A stretch of 18,249 nt of DNA from DATLGB01 sp038318085 (GTDB lineage Bacteria > Actinomycetota > Thermoleophilia > Solirubrobacterales > Solirubrobacteraceae): contig JBBQBV010000068.1 of the NCBI GenBank assembly GCA_038318085.1, positions 1 through 18,249 of the forward strand, given 5' to 3'. The first letter of the stretch is position 1. The number at the start of each line of letters is the position of its first letter. Of the stretch, positions 6,972 through 14,302 are shown piece after piece. The notes under the pieces were generated by a model. The model ran no database searches. It saw only the letters and a list, made by a program, of their open reading frames with translations, and was not told the origin of the DNA. Made by a program: the position numbers and the translations under genes.

Positions 6972-9785
6972 ATGCAAGGACACGCCGTGGTCGGGAGCTC
7001 GACAGGGCGTCTCGTGGGCCGTGAGCTGGAGCTCGAGGCCCTGGGGGCGCACCTTGGCGCCGCCTGCTCCGGAGCCGGACGCGTGGTCCTGCTCGAGGGT
7101 CCGTCGGGCATCGGCAAGTCGGCGCTGATCGGGGAGCTGCGGCCGCGGGGGGAGGCGGCCGGCGGACTGTGGCTGAGCGCACGCGGATCCGAGCTCGAGC
7201 GCGACTTCCCCTTCGGCATCGCCCGCCAGCTCTTCGAGCCCACCGTGCTGGCCGATCCCACGCTGTTGCGGGGCGCCGCGGGACTCGCGGCCGGTGCGCT
7301 CGGAGTTCCCGGCCCGGGCCCCGCGCCCGAGGCCGGCTTCCCGCTGCTGCACGGCCTGTTCTGGCTCGTCGCCAGCCTGGCCCAGGCGCAGCCCGTGGTC
7401 CTGTGCGTCGACGACGTCCAGTGGGCCGACCCGCCGTCCCTGCGCTTCTTGGAGCACCTCTCGATGCGCCTGGACGGCTTGAGCGTGCTGGGCGTCCTGT
7501 CCGCGCGCACCGGTGATCGCCTGCTCGAGCACGCCGACCTGCTGCGCCTGCCGGTGGCGGCCCTCGGCCGCGACGCCGTGGGGACGATCGTGCGCCGCGA
7601 GCTCGGATGTCACGACGTCCCCGAGGGCCTGATCGCCGCGTGCCACGAGGTCTCCGGCGGCAACGCCTTCCTGCTGCGCGAGGTCGCGGGCGAGCTGCGC
7701 CGCTCGGGCGCGGGCGCGGCCACCGACCCCGGCGCGGTCCGCCGGCTCGCGCCGCCCACGATCGTCCGGGCGCTGCGCGTGCGGCTCGAGTCGCTGCCCG
7801 CGCCGGCCGTGGCCCTCGCGCGCGCCGTGGCGATCCTCGGCGTCGAGTGCGAGATCGTGGCCGCCGCAGCGCTCGCCGGACTCGAGCTCCCCGTCGCCCA
7901 GGACGCCGCCGACCTGCTCGTCTCCGAGGCACTGCTGGCGCCGGGGCGTCCGCTGCGCTTCGTGCACGCGGTGGTCCGGACGGCCGCGTGTGAGACCATG
8001 CCGATGTCCCGCCGAGCCGAGTTGCACCGGGGCGCCGCGGCCACGGCGATGCAGGCGCTCGGCGGGCTGGCGACGGCTGCGGGCCACCTGCTCGTGGTCG
8101 ACCCGGCCAGGGAGCCTGACACCGCTGCCGTGCTGCGCGACGCGGCGGCGGAGGCCCGGCGCCGGGGAGCGCCGGACATCGCGTCCACCTACCTGCGGCG
8201 CGCGCTGGCGGAGCCTCCCGCCGCCGACACCGTGCCCGGGCTGCTCGTCGAGCTGGCCAGCGCGGCCAGCTACGCCGGCGAGGCCGACGCCGGGATCCTC
8301 GCCGAGCAGGCCATCGCGCGCGCCGACACCCCGGCCCTGCGCCTGGCGGCGTCGCGCGAGACCGCGCTGCTGCGGTCCTACGAGGGCCGCTACCAGGAGG
8401 CGGCCGACCTCATGGCCGAAGCGCTCGCCGAGCCCGGCCTCCCGCCCGAGGAACGCCTGCAGGGCGAGGCGCTGCTGCTCGTCAACGCCGCCATCCACGC
8501 CGACGCGCGGCGCGCGCACGCCGACCGGCTCGACGCGGCCCGCGAGCTCGGCGACCGGCTCGGGGACGCCGCCTCCCCGGGGCTGCAGGTGCTCGCCGGG
8601 TTCGAGCACGTCTTCATCACGGGCGACGCCGCGCGCGGGGCGGCGCTGCTCGAGCGCGCCATGGCCGGCGGGCGGCTGTTGCGCGAGCTGACCGCCGACA
8701 CGCCGTTTCCCTACATCGCCGCCAACGGCCTGATCGCGGCGGGCCGCTACAGCGCCGCCGAGACGCTGCTGACCGCCACGATCCAGGACGCGGCGGCGCG
8801 CGGCTCGATCCGTGGCTTCGCGCTCGCCACCGCCCAGCGCGGGCTCGCGCGCGTCCGCGCCGGCCGCCTGTTGCAGAGCGAGGCCGACGCGCGCGCCTCG
8901 CTGGACCGCCTCGACGGCGCCTCGCTCGTCCAGACGGCGATCGCCGCCGCGGCTCTCGCGGGGGCGCTGGTCGGGCGCGGCGACCTCGACGCGGCCGAGG
9001 CCGCGATCGGGTCGATCCCGCTCGAGGGCCGGCGCCCGGACCGCCAGGTCGGCGCGACGGTCGAGGAGCTGCGCGGCCGCCTGCTCGCCGCCCAGCGACG
9101 CTGGGACGACGTCCTGCTGGCCTGCGCGACCTGCGCGGAGTGGGAGCGCTGGTTCGGCGTGCGCTACGGCGGCTGGACGGGCTGGCGCGGGATGGCCGCC
9201 GAGGCGCACGCGGCGCTGGGAGATCACGAGCGTGCCGCCGAGGTCGCCGCCGAGGGCGTCCGGCTGGCCCGCGGCTACGGGGTTGCGCGGCCGCTCGGCC
9301 TGTGCCTGCGCAGCGCCGGGCGGGTCGCCACCGACCCCGCGCAGCGGATCGCGCTGCTCGCCGAGGCCGCCGAGGTGCTGCTGGCCGGGGGAGTGCGGGC
9401 CGACGCCGCGCAGGCGCTCGCCGACCTCGGCTGCGCGCACGCGGCCGAGGGCAGCGCCGAAGCGGCGCGCGAGGCGCTGCAGCAGGCGCTGAGCACGGCG
9501 GAGGCGACCGGCGCCCGACCCGTCGAGCAGCAGGCGCGCGACGCCCTCGTCGGGCTCGGCGACCGCCCGCGGCGCAGCCGGGTCTCGGGCGCGCTCGCCC
9601 TCACGCCGGCCGAGCGCCGCGTGGCCGACCTGGCGGCCCATGGCCTGAGCAACCGGGAGGTCGCCGAGCAGCTCTTCCTCACGCTCAAGACCGTCGAGAA
9701 CCACCTCACGAGCGTCTATCGCAAGCTCGGCATCTCCTCCCGCGCTCAGGTCGCCGACCGGCTCGGGGGACCGGTGGCGGTCTAG
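6972..9785 (+). CDS. Large LuxR-family ATPase transcriptional regulator (LAL/MalT-like)
   Basis: The 937-residue protein has an N-terminal AAA-type ATPase module: RLVGRELEL (13-21), Walker A GPSGIGKS (43-50) and Walker B VVLCVDDVQWAD (142-153). A long helical, TPR-like middle follows (about residues 380-860, rich in alanine, leucine and arginine). The C-terminal LuxR helix-turn-helix is at 875-937, with TPAERRVADLAAHGLSNREVAEQL and LKTVENHLTSVYRKLG. Such LAL regulators are ligand-controlled ATPase activators, often of pathway-specific genes. The start is uncertain: ATG 6972 is preferred because a TACCTT hexamer lies at 6953-6958, while in-frame ATG 6930 would add 14 residues and overlap the opposite gene. 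The target is unknown. The stop TAG overlaps the predicted hflX -10. Confidence 0.9.
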   Translation: MQGHAVVGSSTGRLVGRELELEALGAHLGAACSGAGRVVLLEGPSGIGKSALIGELRPRGEAAGGLWLSARGSELERDFPFGIARQLFEPTVLADPTLLRGAAGLAAGALGVPGPGPAPEAGFPLLHGLFWLVASLAQAQPVVLCVDDVQWADPPSLRFLEHLSMRLDGLSVLGVLSARTGDRLLEHADLLRLPVAALGRDAVGTIVRRELGCHDVPEGLIAACHEVSGGNAFLLREVAGELRRSGAGAATDPGAVRRLAPPTIVRALRVRLESLPAPAVALARAVAILGVECEIVAAAALAGLELPVAQDAADLLVSEALLAPGRPLRFVHAVVRTAACETMPMSRRAELHRGAAATAMQALGGLATAAGHLLVVDPAREPDTAAVLRDAAAEARRRGAPDIASTYLRRALAEPPAADTVPGLLVELASAASYAGEADAGILAEQAIARADTPALRLAASRETALLRSYEGRYQEAADLMAEALAEPGLPPEERLQGEALLLVNAAIHADARRAHADRLDAARELGDRLGDAASPGLQVLAGFEHVFITGDAARGAALLERAMAGGRLLRELTADTPFPYIAANGLIAAGRYSAAETLLTATIQDAAARGSIRGFALATAQRGLARVRAGRLLQSEADARASLDRLDGASLVQTAIAAAALAGALVGRGDLDAAEAAIGSIPLEGRRPDRQVGATVEELRGRLLAAQRRWDDVLLACATCAEWERWFGVRYGGWTGWRGMAAEAHAALGDHERAAEVAAEGVRLARGYGVARPLGLCLRSAGRVATDPAQRIALLAEAAEVLLAGGVRADAAQALADLGCAHAAEGSAEAAREALQQALSTAEATGARPVEQQARDALVGLGDRPRRSRVSGALALTPAERRVADLAAHGLSNREVAEQLFLTLKTVENHLTSVYRKLGISSRAQVADRLGGPVAV

Positions 9786-9788
9786 ACT
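9783..9788 (+). promoter_or_regulatory. Predicted -10 element (TAGACT) before hflX, overlapping the luxR stop
   Basis: TAGACT fits TANNNT and lies 8 nt before the hflX ATG (9797). Its first three bases are the TAG stop codon of the LAL regulator. No Shine-Dalgarno sequence is present in the 11-nt gap. It would let hflX-dut be transcribed independently of the regulator gene. Confidence 0.4.
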
Positions 9789-9796
9789 CCCCGGCG

Positions 9797-11116
9797 ATGG
9801 ATCGCGGCCGCAACGGGCGGACAACCGAACGGCGGTACGGGGCGGCCGAGGGTGAGGGCCGAGCGAAGCAGCGCGCCTACGCCTTCGCGGTCTGCGCGGA
9901 GGGCGACGACCTCTCCGAGCTCAAGGAGCTCCTGCGCACGGCGGGGGTCGTGACGGTCGGTGAGATCGTCCAGCATCGTGACCGCCCGCACCCCAACGTC
10001 TACCTCGGCCCGGGCAAGGTCGCAGAGCTCAAGGGGGCCCTGAAGGGCGCCGACGCCAACCTCGCCGTCGCCGACGACGAGCTCACCCCGCGCCAGCAGC
10101 GCAACCTCGAGCTCGAGCTCGAGCTCCCCGTGCTCGACCGCACGGCGGTCATCCTCGACATCTTCGCCGGCCACGCCCACACCGCCGAGGGCAAGCTGCA
10201 GGTCGAGCTCGCTCAGCTCGAGTACAACATGGCCCGCATGCGGGGGCTATGGACGCACCTCGAGCGCCTCGGCGCCGGGCGCGGCGTGGGCGGCATCGGC
10301 ACCCGCGGCCCCGGCGAGTCTCAGATCGAGACCGACCGCCGCCTCGCGCGCAACCGCATCTCGGCGCTCAAGGGCCGCCTGGAGGAGGTCAAGGCCACGC
10401 GCTCGGTGATGCGCGCCGAGCGCGAGCGCGCGCACCTGCCGACGGTCGCGCTGGCCGGCTACACCAACGCCGGCAAGTCCACGCTGCTCAACGCGCTCAC
10501 CGGCGCCACCGTCTCGGTCGGCGACCGCCTCTTTCACACGCTCGACCCGACGACGCGCACGACCCGCATCGACGGGCGCAACTACCTGATGACCGACACG
10601 GTCGGCTTCATCCGCAAGCTCCCGCATCAGCTCGTCAACGCCTTCGCGGCCACGTTGGAGGAGACGATCCGCGCGGACCTCGTCCTGCACGTCGTCGACG
10701 CCTCGGCCCCCGAGGAGGACCTCAACGAGATGATGCGCGCCGTCGAGGACGTGCTCGAGGAGATCGGGGCGGGTGGGCAGCCGCGCCTGCTCGTGCTCAA
10801 CAAGACCGACGCGCTGGACCCCGACGCGCGCCAGGCCGTCGAGTTTCGCCACCCGGACGGCATCCTCGTCTCGGCGCTCGCCGGTGAGGGCCTCGACCGC
10901 CTCCGTGCCCGCATCGTCGCCGACTTCGAGCGCGCGCTGGTCGACGTCGACCTGCTCGTGCCCTTTCGCGAGGGCGGCCTGCTGCACGAGCTGCACGAGC
11001 TGGCGGGCGACCTCGACCGCGAGGACACCCCCGAGGGGGTCCGCGTGGCGGTGCGCCTTCCGCGCCCGGTCGCGGCGCGCTTCGAGCGCTACGCGACGCA
11101 CGGGCCGGCCGGGTGA
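9797..11116 (+). CDS. hflX: GTPase HflX
   Basis: HflX is a ribosome-associated GTPase that splits stalled or stressed ribosomes. The 439-residue protein has the HflX N-terminal domain with HPNVYLGPGKVAELK and the family signature DRTAVILDIFAGHAHTAEGKLQVELAQLEY. The glycine-rich GRGVGGIGTRGPGESQIETDRR linker follows, then a coiled region. The GTPase domain carries G1 GYTNAGKS (221-228), G3 DTVGF (267-271), G4 NKTD (335-338) and G5-like SALAGEG. A C-terminal domain follows (LLHELHELAGD). The stop overlaps the GTG of dut as GTGA. Start ATG 9797 is the first after the upstream stop and is preceded by a TAGACT hexamer. Confidence 0.96.
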   Translation: MDRGRNGRTTERRYGAAEGEGRAKQRAYAFAVCAEGDDLSELKELLRTAGVVTVGEIVQHRDRPHPNVYLGPGKVAELKGALKGADANLAVADDELTPRQQRNLELELELPVLDRTAVILDIFAGHAHTAEGKLQVELAQLEYNMARMRGLWTHLERLGAGRGVGGIGTRGPGESQIETDRRLARNRISALKGRLEEVKATRSVMRAERERAHLPTVALAGYTNAGKSTLLNALTGATVSVGDRLFHTLDPTTRTTRIDGRNYLMTDTVGFIRKLPHQLVNAFAATLEETIRADLVLHVVDASAPEEDLNEMMRAVEDVLEEIGAGGQPRLLVLNKTDALDPDARQAVEFRHPDGILVSALAGEGLDRLRARIVADFERALVDVDLLVPFREGGLLHELHELAGDLDREDTPEGVRVAVRLPRPVAARFERYATHGPAG

Positions 11117-11544
11117 CCCTGCGCGTGCTGCGGCTCGATCCGGCGGCGGTGCTGCCCAGCCGGGCCCTTCCCGGCGACGCAGGTCTGGACCTGTGCGCGC
11201 TGGAGCCGGTGACGCTGGCGCCCGGCGCGCGCGCGACCGTGCGCACGGGCATCGCGATCGAGCTCTCGGCCGGCCACGCGGGCTGGGTCGTCCCGCGGTC
11301 GGGCCTGGCCGCGCGCCACGGCCTGTCGCTCGTCAACGCCCCGGGCCTGATCGACGCCGGCTATCGCGGAGAGATCAAGGTCCTGCTGCTCAACACGGAC
11401 GCGCGCGAGGCGGTGCAGATCGCGGCGGGCGATCGCATCGCGCAGCTGGTGATCACCGCGGTTGCCTTCCCACGCGTGGTCGAGGTCCAGACCCTCACTG
11501 ACTCAATCCGGGCAACCGGCGGCTTCGGATCCACCGGCGCCTGA
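11113..11544 (+). CDS. dut: Deoxyuridine 5'-triphosphate nucleotidohydrolase (dUTPase)
   Basis: Dut hydrolyses dUTP to dUMP and PPi, keeping uracil out of DNA. All five motifs of the trimeric family are present in 143 residues: GDAGLDL (1), PRSGLAARHG (2), NAPGLIDAGYRGEI (3), GDRIAQLV (4) and RATGGFGSTG (5, the flexible C-terminal arm). The GTG start at 11113 overlaps the hflX stop (GTGA), so the two are probably translationally coupled. Its stop directly abuts the stop of the convergent cupredoxin gene, leaving no intergenic terminator. Confidence 0.96.
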   Translation: MTLRVLRLDPAAVLPSRALPGDAGLDLCALEPVTLAPGARATVRTGIAIELSAGHAGWVVPRSGLAARHGLSLVNAPGLIDAGYRGEIKVLLLNTDAREAVQIAAGDRIAQLVITAVAFPRVVEVQTLTDSIRATGGFGSTGA

Positions 11545-11898
11545 CTACTTGACGACGAGCTTGCCCTTCATGCCCTCGGCCTCGTGGTCGCCGACGTGGC
11601 AGTAGAAGGTGTAGGTGCCCGGGCGCAGCCTGACCCTGACCTTCGACGTGGAGCCCGGCCCGACGACCTTGCCGAGCTTCTTGACGCCGTGACCCCTGAT
11701 GGAGATTGAGTGCTCCAGGTTCGACGTTGCGGGGTTGGCCATCTTCAGCGTCACCTTGCCGTGCTTGACCGTGATCCGCTTCTTGGAGAAGTGCAGATGG
11801 CCATCCTCGGAGGCGGACAGCCTCTTGGTGGCCGCGACGGCCACCGAGGAGAAGACGAGGACGAGCATGGTGGCGGCGACGACCGCGACGCGTGACAT
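11545..11898 (-). CDS. Secreted cupredoxin-like (type 1 copper) protein
   Basis: The 117-residue product has a signal peptide (residues 1-about 23, hydrophobic MLVLVFSSVAVAA after MSRVAVVAA). A small beta-sandwich follows with a full type 1 copper ligand set: His63 (NLEHSIS), then Cys100, His105 and Met110 in FYCHVGDHEAEGM, the C-x4-H-x4-M spacing of plastocyanin/azurin-like proteins. It should be exported and act as an electron carrier or copper-binding protein; no redox partner is nearby. It starts 29 bp after the binding-lipoprotein gene on the same strand and may share its transcript. A GCGCCG/CGGCGC inverted repeat fills most of that gap. Confidence 0.87.
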   Translation of the reverse strand: MSRVAVVAATMLVLVFSSVAVAATKRLSASEDGHLHFSKKRITVKHGKVTLKMANPATSNLEHSISIRGHGVKKLGKVVGPGSTSKVRVRLRPGTYTFYCHVGDHEAEGMKGKLVVK

Positions 11899-11925
11899 GC
11901 GCCGAAGCTTGGCAGGTCGCGGCGC
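11899..11925. repeat. Short inverted repeat directly upstream of the cupredoxin start codon
   Basis: Perfect 6-bp arms GCGCCG (11899-11904) and CGGCGC (11920-11925) flank a 15-nt loop that contains AAGCTT. The repeat touches the cupredoxin ATG (11898) and fills most of the 29-bp gap after the binding-protein gene. There is no T-run, so it is not a typical intrinsic terminator. It could be a translational or processing hairpin, or chance in GC-rich DNA. Confidence 0.25.
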
Positions 11926-11927
11926 CC

Positions 11928-12839
11928 TTAGGTGAGGCCGCTGGTCCGCAGGAACACCTTCGCGACGGCCGCCGGGTCCTGCTTGTCCAGCGCCACCGCC
12001 TTGTTGAGCCGCTGCATGGCCGCGTTGGTCAGCTTGGCGCTGACCGCGTCGAGCGTCGCGGCAAAGGCGCTGCCCTCCTCCTCGAGCACCTTGCGCGAGA
12101 CGACCGGGACCACGTGCTGGAAGCCGAAGATCGCCTTCGGGTCGTCGAGCAGCTGGTACCGGCCCGAGGCGAGCTGGCCGTCGGTGGTGAAGACGGCGGC
12201 CGCCTGGACCTTGCCGCTGTCGAGCGCCGGGTAGCCCTCGCCGATCGGCAGCGCCTTGTACTTGAGCTGCTCGAGGCCGTATTCCGCGCGCAGGCCGAGC
12301 AGGCCGGCGAAGCGCGTGCGGAACTCGGGCGCGCCCGAGAGCACGACGGTGGAGCCGAGGCGCTTGAGGTCGCCGAGGCTGGAGATGCCGTGGTTGTCGC
12401 GGGCGAAGCGCTTGGTCACGGCGATCGCGTCGCGGTTCTCGAAGGGCGTCGGCTCGAGCAGGTCAAAGCCGCGATGAGCCTCGAAGGCGCGGGCCTGGTC
12501 GTAGGTCTCCCGCTCGGTCTTGGGTGGGACGGGCTGGCGCTTGACGACCGACAGGATCACGCCGGTGTACTCCGGGTAGAGGTCGATCGTGCCGTTCGTG
12601 AGCGCGCGGTCGACGACCTCGGTGGCCCCGATGTCCGGCTTGAGGTCGACCTTGAAGCCCTTGGCCTCGAGTGCCTGGGCATAGAGCTCTCCGAGCAGGA
12701 CCGCCTCGCTGAAGTTCTTCGTCCCGAGCGTGATGCGCGGCTTGCCGGCGCCCGGCGCGGCATTTCCCGAGGTCGATGAGGAGCCTCCGCAGCCCGCCAG
12801 GACGAGAGCGGCGATCAGCGCAGTGCCCATCCGGAGCAT
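11928..12839 (-). CDS. Glycine betaine/choline-type ABC transporter substrate-binding lipoprotein
   Basis: The 303-residue protein begins MLRMGTALIAALVLAGC, a lipoprotein signal with lipobox LAGC (Cys17). The mature part matches the OpuAC/ProX/OsmF binding-protein family: ITLGTKNFSEAVLLGELYAQALEAKGFKV, DIGATEVVDRALTNGTIDLYPEYTGV, and LGDLKRLGSTVVLSGAPEFRTR. The family binds quaternary amines such as glycine betaine, carnitine or choline for import. No ATPase or permease gene is next to it, so it is an orphan here. ATG 12839 is chosen because it gives a compact signal peptide and follows a TAGGTT hexamer by 7 nt; a start at 12890 would overlap gatD and add an atypical N-terminus, and ATG 12830 is also possible. 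Confidence 0.9.
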   Translation of the reverse strand: MLRMGTALIAALVLAGCGGSSSTSGNAAPGAGKPRITLGTKNFSEAVLLGELYAQALEAKGFKVDLKPDIGATEVVDRALTNGTIDLYPEYTGVILSVVKRQPVPPKTERETYDQARAFEAHRGFDLLEPTPFENRDAIAVTKRFARDNHGISSLGDLKRLGSTVVLSGAPEFRTRFAGLLGLRAEYGLEQLKYKALPIGEGYPALDSGKVQAAAVFTTDGQLASGRYQLLDDPKAIFGFQHVVPVVSRKVLEEEGSAFAATLDAVSAKLTNAAMQRLNKAVALDKQDPAAVAKVFLRTSGLT

Positions 12840-12846
12840 CAGGAGA

Positions 12847-12852
12847 AACCTA
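12847..12852 (-). promoter_or_regulatory. Predicted -10 element (TAGGTT) before the binding-lipoprotein gene, overlapping the gatD stop
   Basis: On the minus strand TAGGTT fits TANNNT and lies 7 nt before ATG 12839, ideal for a leaderless transcript. Its TAG is the gatD stop codon (12852-12850). It suggests the lipoprotein gene can be transcribed apart from the murT-gatD operon. Confidence 0.4.
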
Positions 12853-13590
12853 CAAGCCTGCGGCCCGGCGGGCGGCGGTATGCGCCGCATCCTCCAGCGT
12901 GTCGTCGAGCGGCTTCAGGGCGGCGACCTGCAATCCGAGGGCCCGGGCGATCAGCCAGTCGGCCAGCCACGCGTTCTTGGGCAGCAGCGGGCCGTGGAGG
13001 TACGTGCCCAGGATCGAGCCGCGGACGACGCCCTCCTGCCCGTCGCGCCCGTTGTTGCCGTGGCCCGCCAGGACGCGGCCGAGCGGCTGCTCGCCCGGCC
13101 CCAGGCCCGTCCGGCCGCCGTGGTTCTCGAAGCCTGCCAGGACCCGCGGCGCGGCCAGGCCCGGCAGGTGTGCCTCAATCGCGACGTTGCCGATCAGCCG
13201 CGGACCGTCCTCGCGCGTCGTGCGCAGGTCGACGAGGCCCGCGCCGGGGAGCTCGGAGGCGCCCATCCGGTAGCCGTGGCCGAGCAGCTGGTAGCCGCCG
13301 CAGACGGCGAAGATCACCACACCGCGGCCGGCCGCGGCGTGGAGGGCCTCGCGCTTGACCGTGGCCAGATCCTGCGCGCACAGGGCCTGGTCGCGGTCCT
13401 GCCCGCCGCCGAGGTACAGGAGATCGTGCGCGTCGGGGTCCAGCGCGTCGCCCGCGTGCGCGCCGGCGAGCTCGAAGCCGATGCCGCGCCACACGCAGCG
13501 CTGCCGCAGGAACAGCAGGTTGCCGCGGTCGGCGTAGATGTTCATCAGGTCGGGATACAGCGCGCAGACGCGCAGACGCGGCTCAGGCAC
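12850..13590 (-). CDS. gatD: Lipid II isoglutaminyl synthase, glutamine amidotransferase subunit GatD
   Basis: GatD releases ammonia from glutamine and passes it to MurT, which amidates the D-Glu of the lipid II stem peptide to D-isoglutamine. The 246-residue protein is a class I (CobB/CobQ-like) glutaminase: YPDLMNIYADRGN near the N-terminus, LLYLGGGQDRDQ (57-68), nucleophile Cys97 in FAVCGGYQLLG and catalytic His199 in GTYLHGPLLPKN. The triad arrangement and length fit GatD. The start is GTG 13590, overlapping the end of the methyltransferase gene by 8 nt. In most murT-gatD loci the two genes are adjacent; here a methyltransferase separates them. Confidence 0.93.
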   Translation of the reverse strand: MPEPRLRVCALYPDLMNIYADRGNLLFLRQRCVWRGIGFELAGAHAGDALDPDAHDLLYLGGGQDRDQALCAQDLATVKREALHAAAGRGVVIFAVCGGYQLLGHGYRMGASELPGAGLVDLRTTREDGPRLIGNVAIEAHLPGLAAPRVLAGFENHGGRTGLGPGEQPLGRVLAGHGNNGRDGQEGVVRGSILGTYLHGPLLPKNAWLADWLIARALGLQVAALKPLDDTLEDAAHTAARRAAGL

Positions 13591-14302
13591 GGAGCATCAC
13601 CACTGCGCAGCCGACGTGCTCGCCGGTCGCGGGGATGCGCTCGCCTGCGATCGGGGTCAGCCCGGCCGCGCGGCCGTCGCGGGCGAGGCCGGCGGGGTCG
13701 AAGACCTCGAGCTCAACCACGTTGGACTCGGTGATCCGCTCCCCGTCGGGCCCCTCGGCCGTGCGTACGCGATCGATGCGCGCGCGGCCGACGCCGACGC
13801 GCACGGCCGTGGGCTGGGAGACGTAGCGCCAGCCGTCGATCTCGGCGACGTCGGGCTCGGGCATCAGGTCGGGCTCGGGGTCGAACGGCAAAAGCTCCTC
13901 CACGATGGCGGTCGCGAGCAGACCGCCCGGCTTGAGGGCGCGGCGCGCCGCGCTCAGAAACGCGGGACGGTCCCGCAGCAGTTGGATGGTCTGCATCGGG
14001 ATCAGCACGAGCCCGAAGCGCGCCGCGCCCAGGTTGAAGCGCTCGGCGTCACCGGTCACGGTCTCCACGCTCAGGCCCCGCCGCGCCGCTCGCTCGGCGA
14101 GCGCCGCGAGCAGGACGGGGTCGACGTCGAGCGCCGTCACGCGGTGCCCGGCCGCCGCCAGCTCGAGCGCGACGCGCCCCGTGCCGGCGCCGACGTCGAG
14201 CACCGGCCCGGCCTCGCGGCCGGCGAGGGCGAGCCACAGCGGCAGGTCGGCGTCGTAGCCGTGGCACTCCACGTCGTGCCAGGCCACCGCGGGAGCGATC
14301 AT
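13583..14302 (-). CDS. Class I SAM-dependent methyltransferase inserted between murT and gatD
   Basis: The 239-residue product begins MIAPAVAWHDVECHGYDADLPLW. It has SAM-binding motif I VLDVGAGTG (34-42), an acidic end of strand 2 (VTALDVD, 55-61), VTGDAERFN (motif II region) and RRALKPGGLLATAIVEE (motif III region). This is a Methyltransf_25/11-type fold; the C-terminal half is beta-rich and gives no substrate clue. Its ATG overlaps the murT stop as ATGA (14299-14302), and its stop overlaps the gatD start by 8 nt, so it is in the same operon with probable translational coupling. A role in modifying the stem peptide, its lipid carrier or the amidating enzymes is possible but is inference only. 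Confidence 0.87.
   Translation of the reverse strand: MIAPAVAWHDVECHGYDADLPLWLALAGREAGPVLDVGAGTGRVALELAAAGHRVTALDVDPVLLAALAERAARRGLSVETVTGDAERFNLGAARFGLVLIPMQTIQLLRDRPAFLSAARRALKPGGLLATAIVEELLPFDPEPDLMPEPDVAEIDGWRYVSQPTAVRVGVGRARIDRVRTAEGPDGERITESNVVELEVFDPAGLARDGRAAGLTPIAGERIPATGEHVGCAVVMLRA

Noticed and set aside
6933..9824. 963-codon minus-strand open frame opposite the LAL regulator
   Set aside because: There is no recognisable domain, and the composition is typical of an antisense frame. The plus strand carries Walker A and B motifs and a LuxR helix-turn-helix.
10108..10130. Tandem GAGCTC-like repeat inside hflX
   Set aside because: It encodes the conserved LELELELP segment of HflX (Leu-Glu repeats) and is explained by coding constraint.
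12840..12890. Longer N-terminus for the binding lipoprotein starting at 12890
   Set aside because: It would put a polar, proline-rich segment before the lipoprotein signal and overlap gatD by 41 nt. ATG 12839 gives a normal signal peptide.
13561..13580. Short CGCAGACG direct repeat near the start of gatD
   Set aside because: It is two partial copies within coding sequence (CALYP region of GatD), with no sign of a regulatory array or mobile element.
12730..13734. Plus-strand open frame of 334 codons opposite gatD
   Set aside because: It has no motif. The minus strand shows the GatD Cys97 and His199 signatures and operon overlaps.
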